Shown: positions 1 through 5,844 of the stretch, piece after piece
Layout of the letters: every line of letters starts with the position of its first letter
Position numbering within the stretch: the first letter of the stretch is position 1
The notes under the pieces: generated by a model
The model's database searches: none
What the model was told of the DNA's origin: nothing
What the model saw: only the letters and a program-made list of their open reading frames with translations
Position numbers and translations under genes: made by a program
Assembly: GCA_003525525.1 (NCBI GenBank)
Contig: DQED01000044.1
Location: 1 to 7,702, forward strand
Direction: 5' to 3'
Source: Desulfovibrio sp.
GTDB lineage: Bacteria; Desulfobacterota; Desulfovibrionia; Desulfovibrionales; Desulfovibrionaceae
DNA: 7,702 nucleotides

Positions 1-341
1 ACGGACAAGGCGTTGAGGGCGGCCAGCCGCACGACCGGGGCGAACGGTCCCGCCTGCCTGCCCTTGACCACGTCGAGGGCCGGCAGGCCCCGCAGCCGGA
101 GCAGGCCGCCGCGCAGGATGCGCCGGCTGGCCTGGGCCACGAGTTCCGGCGGCGTGTAGGCCACGCCGCCCCGCCCGTCGGAGAGCCGCACCCCGGTTGC
201 GAACACCCCCACCACCAGGCTGTCGATGCGCAGCTCTCCCGCCTCCGTGCCGAGGTGGCGCGACAGGGCTGCGGCCGCAGCCTCGAAGAGCCACTCCCCG
301 GCGGGAAGCGGCGACTCCCTGGACTCCGATGCGTCGTTCAT
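1..341 (-). CDS. DUF4213/DUF364-type putative heavy-metal-chelation protein, N-terminal part (3' end off window)
   Basis: The first 113 codons are present; the rest lies beyond the left edge. The ATG at 341 is preceded by a strong Shine-Dalgarno (GAGGAG, 6 nt upstream of the ATG), which fixes the start. The visible protein begins MNDASESRES and has an amphipathic helix (GEWLFEAAAAALSRHL), then a beta-rich part containing LVVGVFATGVRL and GGVAYTPPELVA. Near the edge it has VVRLAALNALS, which resembles the conserved 'glAalNAl' segment of the DUF4213 domain. That domain sits N-terminal to the Rossmann-like DUF364 domain in proteins annotated as putative heavy-metal chelators. No signal peptide is seen, so a cytoplasmic protein is likely. 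It follows the TonB-dependent receptor on the same strand after a 142-bp gap, and members of this family are often found beside metal-chelate uptake genes. The family assignment is by recognised motif only; the biochemical role of the family is not well established. Confidence 0.72.
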   Translation of the reverse strand, partial: MNDASESRESPLPAGEWLFEAAAAALSRHLGTEAGELRIDSLVVGVFATGVRLSDGRGGVAYTPPELVAQASRRILRGGLLRLRGLPALDVVKGRQAGPFAPVVRLAALNALS

Positions 342-442
342 GACGCCTCCTCTTGTCGGCGCGACGTTGCCTTGGCCTCGGATCGTGTCCGCGGAGAGAG
401 CGGCTTGCTTTTCGAGGGCGACATGCGCGAATGAGTGCCTTT

Positions 443-474
443 CCCCTCAACACGTACGCCCGTGTTTTTTGGGG
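443..474. terminator. Stem-loop between receptor and DUF364 genes; possible terminator or attenuator
   Basis: Arms AACACG (449-454) and CGTGTT (461-466) form a perfect 6-bp stem around a 6-nt loop. The stem is flanked by CCCC (443-446) and GGGG (471-474), which could extend it past an internal loop. Read on the plus strand the stem runs straight into a T tract (467-470), like an intrinsic terminator, but no plus-strand gene precedes it. Read on the minus strand it begins 10 nt after the receptor stop codon, so it could end or attenuate receptor transcription before the DUF364 gene, although the U tract is then missing. The function is inferred from structure only. Confidence 0.35.
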
Positions 475-483
475 GGCGCAACG

Positions 484-2793
484 CTAGAATTCCAATCGGA
501 TGCCGGCCACGGCGTTGAACGGCGCGCCCGGGTAGTAATAGATGGAGGAATCCGCCGTGCTGTCGTCGCTCGAGCGGATGACGGCGATATAGCGCTGGTC
601 CAGAATGTTCTGGAGATCCAGGGTCAGGGTCACCTTCTTGCTGCCGAGCACGTTGGGAATATCGTAGGCCATGGAAAGGTCCACGATATGGTAGCCGTTA
701 AGGGACTGCTTGTTCTGGACGTCGCCGTAGCGCAGGTCCATGTAACGGTAGGTCGGCGTGACGGCGAGTTTTTCGTACTTGGCGGTCAATCCGAATTTCG
801 CCTGCCACAGCGGGACGTCCGGCACCTGGTTGCCCTTGATGTTCAAGGTGGTGTTGAGCGCCGTGTTCAGGTTCTTGGTGAAGGTGAACCGGTTGTAGGA
901 GCCGGCGCCGAAGAGGGTCAGCCAGGACGTGGCCTTCCACGAAGCCTCCAATTCGCCGCCGATGGATTCGGCCTCGGCGTTGGTCTGGCTGTAGGAGCCG
1001 CCGACCAGGTTGTCATAGACGGTGACCTGTTTGTTGTAGTGCCGGGAGTAGTAGAAGGTCGGCGACAGGCTGAACGTGTCGTTGGCGAAACGCAGGCCGA
1101 CGTCGAAATTGTCCGCCGTTTCCAGCTTCATGTCGTCCCACAGGCTCTGGAACGTGATGCCGGCGGCCTGGAACTTGGTCAGGTATTTGGAATAGCCGTT
1201 GTAAAAAGGCCCCTGGGGCGGACAGGCGTAGGTGCGGCCGTACATGAAGCGGGCCGAGAGCTGGTCGGTCAGGTCGTAGCTGATGCCGGCGTTGGGCAGC
1301 CAGACGTCCTTGGCGGCTTTTTTCGCGCTCAGGTTCGCATTGGGCGTGAGCAGCGTGTCGAGGACATCGTCGTAGGAACCGTCCGGCACGCCGGCGGTGT
1401 TGTAGGCGGTGACGGAAGGGAAATCGACGGACAGGTAGCGCAGGCCCGCGGACAGATGCACCTTGCCGAGGTCGGCCTTGGTTTGCAGATAGGGCGAATG
1501 GAAGACGCGGTCTCCGACCTCGGCCAGGTTGCTCCAGCTGCCGAAGTAGGAGCCGTAGTCCAACAGCTTGAAGGTCCGCACGCTGGCCGGCACGGGAGGA
1601 TACAATGCCAGGTTCTGGTACCAGTAGCCGAGCTTGACGGTCACCGGGTCGAGCTTCTGTTCGATCTGGGCGAGATAGCCGAACTGCCGCTGTTCGTAGT
1701 CCATGACGGTATAGGTGTAGCCGCCGCCGGTCGCCTTGGCGCTGTTGGCGGCCGTATTGTAGCGGCGTCCGTCGTTGCCGGCGTAATACGGCCTGAAGGA
1801 AGCCGTGGCTCCCTGCCAGAGTTTGGCCTCGAGCTTGCCGAACACGGACCATTCGTCGAAATACTGCCGGTTGTAGCCGTAGTAGGCGTAGTCCACGGAC
1901 GGAGTGCCGGTCATTTCGCCCGTGAAGTCGAACCCGCGATAAAAGCTCTGGCTTCTGGTCTGGGCGTAGGAAAGCGGGCGGTACTCGTCCTGGTTGAACT
2001 TGTTGTAGAGGGCGTAGACCTCGAGGTTCAGGCGGTTGTCGAAAAAGGGCTGGGCCAGGCCGCCCATGAAATTGAGGCGTTCGGCGTCGCCCGTGCCGCG
2101 CCACTTGTCGGCCAGGGCATGGGAAAACGAGCCGAAGACGCGCGTCCCGGTGGCCAGTTCTCCGGAATCCAGCCGGCCGTAGGTGCGGTTGAAATTGTAG
2201 GTGCCGAGCTTCTGTTCGATGGTCGCCCCCCGCGTATAGGAGGGCCCCAGGACCTGCATGTCCAGCACGCCGGCGGCGTCGCCGAAGCCGAAGCCCTTGT
2301 CGGCCGGGATCGGCCCCCGGTACAGGCTCATGGTGTTGATGTTTTCCAGGTCGATGTAATTGCCCGAAGCGCCGTAGCCCGTGGAGATGCCGATGGGCGC
2401 GCCGTTTACGGTCTGGGACAGGCTGCCGAAGGTGAAGGCCGACTGGCCGCGGATGCGGAGGTTGGACTCGTTGACCAGCCCGTAGGCGTCCATGGATTCG
2501 CTGTTGACCGAAGGCATGAGCTTGTTGAGGACGGTGTAGGGATTGACCTGGGCCGGCCCGCCGAACGTCTCGATGGTTTGGCGCGGCAAGGTGCTGACGC
2601 TGGCCGGTTCCGATTTGTCTTCCACGATGGGGCCGACCGGCTTCGACTCCACGACCTCGATGTCCTGTATGGTGTAGTACTCATGCTTCTCCTGGGTCTG
2701 TCCCGATCCCCCCTCCTGGGCCCGGGCCGCTTGCAGCGGACACACGCACGCCGACAACAAGGCCGCGACGCAGACGATACGACAAAACCGCAT
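484..2793 (-). CDS. TonB-dependent outer-membrane receptor
   Basis: This is a 769-residue outer-membrane receptor predicted to import a bound ligand (probably a metal chelate such as a siderophore) using TonB-ExbBD energy. Residues 1-25 are a signal peptide (hydrophobic core VCVAALLSACVC, likely cut after ARA). A TonB-box-like DIEVVES lies at 44-50. The plug domain spans about 60-180, with NLRIRGQSAF, QTVNGAPI, NINTMSLYRGP and GFGDAAGVLDMQ. A 22-strand-type barrel covers about 185-769. Near the end are the typical DLQNILDQRY and YYYPGAPFNAVAGIRLEF, with a terminal Phe as in barrel-assembly signals. Length is normal for the family. The reading frame stays open for 104 codons upstream, but the ATG at 2793 has both a purine-rich Shine-Dalgarno (GGGAGGGAGGGAG) and the signal peptide, so it was chosen. 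The downstream DUF364-type neighbour supports metal-related cargo; the actual ligand cannot be read from sequence. FepA-, BtuB- or CirA-level naming is not justified. Confidence 0.93.
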   Translation of the reverse strand: MRFCRIVCVAALLSACVCPLQAARAQEGGSGQTQEKHEYYTIQDIEVVESKPVGPIVEDKSEPASVSTLPRQTIETFGGPAQVNPYTVLNKLMPSVNSESMDAYGLVNESNLRIRGQSAFTFGSLSQTVNGAPIGISTGYGASGNYIDLENINTMSLYRGPIPADKGFGFGDAAGVLDMQVLGPSYTRGATIEQKLGTYNFNRTYGRLDSGELATGTRVFGSFSHALADKWRGTGDAERLNFMGGLAQPFFDNRLNLEVYALYNKFNQDEYRPLSYAQTRSQSFYRGFDFTGEMTGTPSVDYAYYGYNRQYFDEWSVFGKLEAKLWQGATASFRPYYAGNDGRRYNTAANSAKATGGGYTYTVMDYEQRQFGYLAQIEQKLDPVTVKLGYWYQNLALYPPVPASVRTFKLLDYGSYFGSWSNLAEVGDRVFHSPYLQTKADLGKVHLSAGLRYLSVDFPSVTAYNTAGVPDGSYDDVLDTLLTPNANLSAKKAAKDVWLPNAGISYDLTDQLSARFMYGRTYACPPQGPFYNGYSKYLTKFQAAGITFQSLWDDMKLETADNFDVGLRFANDTFSLSPTFYYSRHYNKQVTVYDNLVGGSYSQTNAEAESIGGELEASWKATSWLTLFGAGSYNRFTFTKNLNTALNTTLNIKGNQVPDVPLWQAKFGLTAKYEKLAVTPTYRYMDLRYGDVQNKQSLNGYHIVDLSMAYDIPNVLGSKKVTLTLDLQNILDQRYIAVIRSSDDSTADSSIYYYPGAPFNAVAGIRLEF

Positions 2794-3165
2794 ACTCCCT
2801 CCCTCCCTTACGACTTGGTGCTCCGACACCCGGGATGCCCCGCCGGCCGCCGGCCGGACGGGAGCTTTTCCCCACCCGCGCCCCCGTCCCATGGCCCGGC
2901 ATCCGGTCTTGACGCGCTGCCGGCCGGCGTCGCCGCCGGCCGGATTCCCGCATGCGCCTCGCCGCTGGCGCTCCCCAGGCACGGCGTTCCCCGGACACGC
3001 CGATGCCCCCGCGTGCAGGACCGCCTCGCCAATGCGGTTGCAGGCAGGTCCGCAACGCCTCGTCGCGTGCAGCGAGGTTGCAAGCGACAGTCGTACCCCG
3101 TCCACTGGCGCATGCGCCGCATGCTACGGAACAAGAGGCGGACGCTTTTGCAACATAAGCACGCA
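2794..3165 (-). promoter_or_regulatory. Long GC-rich, structured 5' leader of the receptor gene (no gene identified)
   Basis: About 370 bases lie between the candidate promoter and the receptor ATG, with no convincing gene; the open frames here are arginine/alanine-rich by-products of high GC. The stretch holds several inverted repeats. One is a perfect 10-bp stem with a GCGA tetraloop (2920-2943). A CCGGCC/GGCCGG stem lies at 2843-2857. A 7-bp stem, GGACGGG (2856-2862) with CCCGTCC (2883-2889), would be mutually exclusive with it. TGCAACCGC and GCGGTCCTGCA around 3013-3041 can pair with a small bulge. A motif GACCTGCC near 3050 resembles part of a B12 box, but the rest of a cobalamin riboswitch is not found in the right order. 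It may be a regulated mRNA leader of unknown class, or simply GC-rich spacer. Confidence 0.35.
2920..2943 (-). repeat. Perfect 10-bp hairpin with GNRA tetraloop in the receptor leader
   Basis: Read on the minus strand, arm CCGGCCGGCG, loop GCGA, arm CGCCGGCCGG. All ten pairs are G-C, and the loop is a GNRA type, which is common in stable structured RNAs. It lies about 130 nt upstream of the receptor ATG and has no U tract after it, so it is not an ordinary intrinsic terminator. The high GC of the area raises the chance of accidental pairing, but a perfect 10-bp stem with this loop is still notable. Confidence 0.5.
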
Positions 3166-3194
3166 CAACTAGCGAGACTCAAACAAACAGTCAA
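3166..3194 (-). promoter_or_regulatory. Candidate sigma70-type promoter for the receptor gene
   Basis: Read on the minus strand, TTGACT (3189-3194) is followed after 17 bp by TAGTTG (3166-3171), a weak -10 element. It lies in a locally AT-rich stretch and its -35 box overlaps the inverted repeat at 3191-3216, an arrangement expected for a repressor site. Transcription from here would give a leader of about 370 nt. The -10 match is poor, so the call is tentative. Confidence 0.3.
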
Positions 3195-3223
3195 TATATC
3201 ACGAAATTTATATTGAGCGTGAT
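3191..3223. promoter_or_regulatory. Two interleaved inverted repeats, candidate operator upstream of the receptor gene
   Basis: TCAATATA (3191-3198) and TATATTGA (3209-3216) form a perfect 8-bp inverted repeat with a 10-bp spacer. ATCACG (3198-3203) and CGTGAT (3218-3223) form a second 6-bp inverted repeat offset inside it. The block is AT-rich in a GC-rich region and overlaps the candidate -35 box of the receptor promoter. Such geometry suits a dimeric repressor, possibly metal-responsive given the downstream genes. It does not match the classical Fur 7-1-7 pattern well, so no regulator is named. Confidence 0.45.
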
Positions 3224-3394
3224 TGTTGTTGCAGGCATGCTTCAGACAAGCGCATCCATTGCGCTATGAAAGAAGATGCGCGCTGTATTGAATTTGCCGT
3301 ATGCTTGTTGGATGTCTTGGTTGCCCAAGTCCGTTCTGTCCGGCGAAGCAAGAAGAGATAGTCTACTAGAATTATTTGGTTTTATTCGCTGCCG
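3195..3394. other. Intergenic segment without a recognisable gene
   Basis: Past the candidate operator nothing coding is supported. A small perfect hairpin lies at 3249-3265 (AGCGCA, loop TCCAT, TGCGCT), and the tenmer GTTGCAGGCA at 3228-3237 repeats one at 3037-3046. The base composition is less GC-rich than the flanking genes. The segment may include the lost end of the adjacent transposon remnant, but no terminal inverted repeats were recognised. Confidence 0.4.
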
Positions 3395-3889
3395 TCACGG
3401 GCCGGCAAGGTCGAGTATTCCGCATTGCCGCAAGAGATTTCACTGCACCAGCCTGGCCAAGCAGTGCAGGCCGATCTTTGGCCTGACCTTCCGGCAGGCC
3501 AGGCGCAGGTACGCCATCAGGGCCACGTAGCCCCGGGAGGGGACGGCGTTTTTCGAGTTGCCGCGGAACGACTCGATCTCGAGGTTCTGCTCGATGAACC
3601 GGAGGAAGATGTCGACTTGTCGGCGGTCTTTATCAATGCCGGCGATGGCGCGGGCAGGCAGCGTCATGTGGTGGGCCAGGAACTTGAAACGCTTCCCGGT
3701 CTCCTTTTCCCGATAGCCGATGCGGCGCAGGACCAGGGTCCTCCGATCCCTTGGAGATGGACGAATTGGTCCCATAGAGAAAAGGATAGATGCGTACGTT
3801 TTCCCTTATGCTGCCGCGACAGCGGATACAACAGGCGACGCGGGGACGACGGAGAGGAATCGGGCGAAGACGGTGGTAATGCTTTGCAC
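3395..3889 (-). pseudogene. Decayed IS4-family (DUF4372-type) transposase with internal deletion
   Basis: Three pieces of an IS4-family transposase lie in order on the minus strand. The first runs from a possible GTG start at 3889 (VQSITTVFARFLSVVP), like the family's N-terminus, and reaches a stop near 3806. The second, in another frame, carries RQHKGKRTHLSFSLWDQF (about 3815-3760), resembling the DUF4372 'KGD..v.sFscWdQf' segment. The third (to 3440) carries LRRIGYREKETGKRFKFLAHH, DKDRRQVDIFLRFIEQNLEIESFRGNS split over the usual C-terminal 'R.qvE.fFrwiKQ.L.Ik.F.G.S.NAV' block, then a TGA at 3440-3442. Past that stop the same frame continues NLLRQCGILDLAGP, like the usual tail, to a TGA at 3395. 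A full transposase is about 400-450 residues. Only around 165 codons of DNA remain here and the middle, with most catalytic residues, is missing. It cannot encode an active enzyme. Confidence 0.75.
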
Positions 3890-4478
3890 GTGCGGTATCC
3901 TTTTGTCTTGTTGTCGGTGCGCTTCGCTACGCAACCATCTTCACGGAAGGGCGTGGCGCCTCGTATGCCAAGCGTATTCGCGCATGCATTGGACAGCCTA
4001 TGGGGTCTGTCACGGAGCAGGGCTGCCCGGCTGGAATGGATGATCACGCAACCCGGCATAATTCGAATCAATCTGTTTTGTTTTCGGACAGGAACGAGGC
4101 GTATATGCGGTGTTTCGATCGCGACTATGCGAAAGTCACTGAGGCCTTCCCTATGCTAATGACGAGGGTGGTGTTTCATCTGTTAATTATTGCATTTGGC
4201 AACATAAATAATAACATGCTCTATTTTATAAGAAGTAGTTTGCTTCGCGTGATGGTTTGTGCTTTCTTCGTCTTGCGGTTGCCTTGCCAGCGCTGCCATG
4301 CGAAAATGGAACCATCGTTTCGTGAAGTGCGAACGGGCCTCCGCCGGCCACGCCTGCACGGCAACGTCGCAGTGGCGCGCTTCGGTCGTGAAGAATCTGG
4401 CAGTGATGCGCATCCCGCAAGCGCAAAAGCCATGACTGTTCACCGGGATTGTCCCCAGGGATGACAGCCAATTTTTTG
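3890..4478. other. Gene-poor region with AT-rich island, no supported gene
   Basis: Short reading frames occur on both strands but none has a recognisable domain, a good ribosome site or the codon pattern of the neighbouring genes. Composition changes sharply: 4170-4245 is AT-rich (runs such as TAAATAATAACAT and TATTTTATAAGAAG), while 4330-4440 is GC-rich again. In one plus-strand frame around 4300-4435 a run ending VVKNLAVMR faintly recalls transposase C-termini of the ISAs1 type, but it is too short and degenerate to call. Together with the adjacent IS4 remnant this looks like a worn insertion hot spot, possibly with old horizontally acquired DNA. Confidence 0.4.
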
Positions 4479-4508
4479 TTGACAGAGGGCATGACGATTA
4501 TCGATAAG
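4479..4508 (+). promoter_or_regulatory. Candidate sigma70-type promoter for the binding protein-cyclase operon
   Basis: A perfect -35 consensus TTGACA (4479-4484) is followed after 18 bp by GATAAG (4503-4508), which matches four of six positions of TATAAT. It lies just after a T tract (4472-4477) and about 60 bp before the binding-protein ATG, leaving a leader of around 55 nt. The perfect -35 box and position support it; the -10 is only moderate. Confidence 0.4.
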
Positions 4509-4569
4509 CTTGTGTTGGACTTAAGCCAAATACAGGCGGCAACATGCCCCTTAGGGAGTTTATCCGTCC

Positions 4570-5844
4570 ATGCGCATCGCGATGCTTGCGGTCGCTTCGA
4601 TCCTGGGTCTTGTCGTGGCGGCCCTGATCGCCGGACCGTTTGGGGAAAAGAGTAAATTCGAGTGCAATGACGCGTTAGGTTGCGTGGATGTCGCTGCCGG
4701 GGCTTCCGTGCGCTTGGGCGTCATCCAGTCGCTCAGCGGCAAGGTCGCAGTGCTGGGATCCGAACAGATGCGTGGCCTGGAGCTGGCTTTGGCGCAACGC
4801 GGCGACAGGCTCTTCGGCCATGCGGTGAAGCTCATCGTCGAGGACACGGGCTGCCGTCCCGAAGGCGGCGCCAACGCGGCGTTGCGCATTGTCTCCGACC
4901 CGAGCGTGGTCGCCATCTTCGGCACCACCTGCTCCGGCGACGCGGCCGCCGCGTCCCAGGTCATGAGCGCCGCCGGCCTCTGCATGATCTCCGGCAACAA
5001 CAGCGCCCCCTTCCTCACCGCCATGGGCGGCAAACCCGGTCCAAAATGGCGGCCGGGGTATTTCCGCACCGCGCCCAACGAAGAACACTCCGGCCCGGCA
5101 GCCGCCCGGTATGCCTATACGGCCCTGGGCAGCCGTAAGGCCGCCATCATTCATGACGGCGACATCTATACCCGGGGGCTGGCCGAGGGGTTCAGGCAGG
5201 AGTTTTCGCGCATCGGCGGTTCGGCGGTCCTGTTCGCGGCCGTGGACAAGGGCGACGCCGACATGCGGCCCGTGCTGGAAGCCGTCGCGGCATCCGGCGC
5301 GGATCTGCTTTTCTTTCCGCTCTTTCAGCCCGAGGGCAACGGCGTGCTGCTGGCGGCCCGGGCCAACCCCGCCCTTGCCGGAGTGACGCTCATGAGCGAC
5401 GGCTCCCTGATTGACCAGAGCTTCATCGACGCCCTCGGCGACGCCGCCAAGGGCATGTATTTCGTCGGGCCCACGCCGCCGGAGCCTGGCGAGGCGGTCA
5501 CGAAATTCCAGCAGCGTTACCGCGAGCGCTATGGCGAGGCGCCGCCCACATCCTACTCGCTCAACGCCTATGACGCTGCGGGCATTCTCCTGGATGCCGT
5601 CACGGCCGTCGCCAAGTGCGACAGGGACGGCAACTGCGTCATCGGACGCCAGGCCCTGCGCGACGCGCTGGCCGCCACGAAGGACTATCCGGGAGTGACA
5701 GGCCGTCTGAGCTGCGACGCCTTCGGCGACTGTGCGAATCCGCGGTTCAATGTTCTGCGCCTGGACGATCCCGTCAAGGGAGTGGGTGGATTGTTGGACA
5801 ATGTCGTCTATACCTACGAGCCGCAAAAAGACCATGACCGCTAG
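4570..5844 (+). CDS. LivJ-like periplasmic binding protein (Peripla_BP_6), probably sensory partner of the adjacent cyclase
   Basis: This 424-residue protein has an N-terminal hydrophobic segment (residues 3-21), a signal peptide or membrane anchor with no lipobox. A type I periplasmic-binding fold follows: VRLGVIQSLSG (47-57), QMRGLELALAQ (66-76), VVAIFGTTCSGDAAAASQVM (113-132), an FRTAPNEE segment (165-172), AAIIHDGDIYTRGLAEGF (191-208), ADLLFFPLFQPEG (244-256) and SYSLNAYDAAGILLDAV (328-344). This family binds branched-chain or other amino acids and small amides, mostly for Liv-type ABC importers. No permease or ATPase of that system is nearby; instead the gene overlaps a diguanylate cyclase by 11 bp, implying co-translation and a sensory role (inference). 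Three C-x5-C pairs (32/38, 350/356, 382/388) probably form periplasmic disulfides. The ATG is the first possible start after an in-frame stop at 4552, with AGGGAG 11 nt upstream. The ligand is unknown. Confidence 0.9.
   Translation: MRIAMLAVASILGLVVAALIAGPFGEKSKFECNDALGCVDVAAGASVRLGVIQSLSGKVAVLGSEQMRGLELALAQRGDRLFGHAVKLIVEDTGCRPEGGANAALRIVSDPSVVAIFGTTCSGDAAAASQVMSAAGLCMISGNNSAPFLTAMGGKPGPKWRPGYFRTAPNEEHSGPAAARYAYTALGSRKAAIIHDGDIYTRGLAEGFRQEFSRIGGSAVLFAAVDKGDADMRPVLEAVAASGADLLFFPLFQPEGNGVLLAARANPALAGVTLMSDGSLIDQSFIDALGDAAKGMYFVGPTPPEPGEAVTKFQQRYRERYGEAPPTSYSLNAYDAAGILLDAVTAVAKCDRDGNCVIGRQALRDALAATKDYPGVTGRLSCDAFGDCANPRFNVLRLDDPVKGVGGLLDNVVYTYEPQKDHDR

Noticed and set aside
2794..3105. 104-codon N-terminal extension of the receptor frame
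   Set aside because: It would bury the signal peptide inside the protein; the ATG at 2793 has a good Shine-Dalgarno, and the extension has arginine-rich, unstructured composition.
2900..3120. Cobalamin riboswitch upstream of the receptor
   Set aside because: GACCTGCC near 3050 resembles the B12 box and GGGAATCCGG near 2945 resembles the 5' core, but on the minus strand they come in the wrong order and the other conserved boxes are missing.
226..3216. 996-codon open frame on the plus strand opposite the receptor gene
   Set aside because: It is antisense to a receptor with signal peptide, plug, barrel and terminal Phe. Its product has no domain and is rich in Val, Gly and Arg, as expected from a frame mirrored on GC-rich codons.
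4221..4433. Short minus-strand frame starting MAFALAGCASLPDSS, lipoprotein-like
   Set aside because: The lipobox-like start is too short on the n-region, the rest is arginine-rich without structure, and there is no ribosome site.
4000..4464. 154-codon open frame on the plus strand
   Set aside because: No domain, no ribosome site, crosses a sharp change in base composition and overlaps equally long frames on the other strand.
5732..5833. Upstream ATG giving a cyclase 34 residues longer
   Set aside because: The extra residues lie in the binding-protein coding sequence out of frame and lack sense before TM1; the ATG at 5834 gives the usual short N-terminus before the membrane segment.
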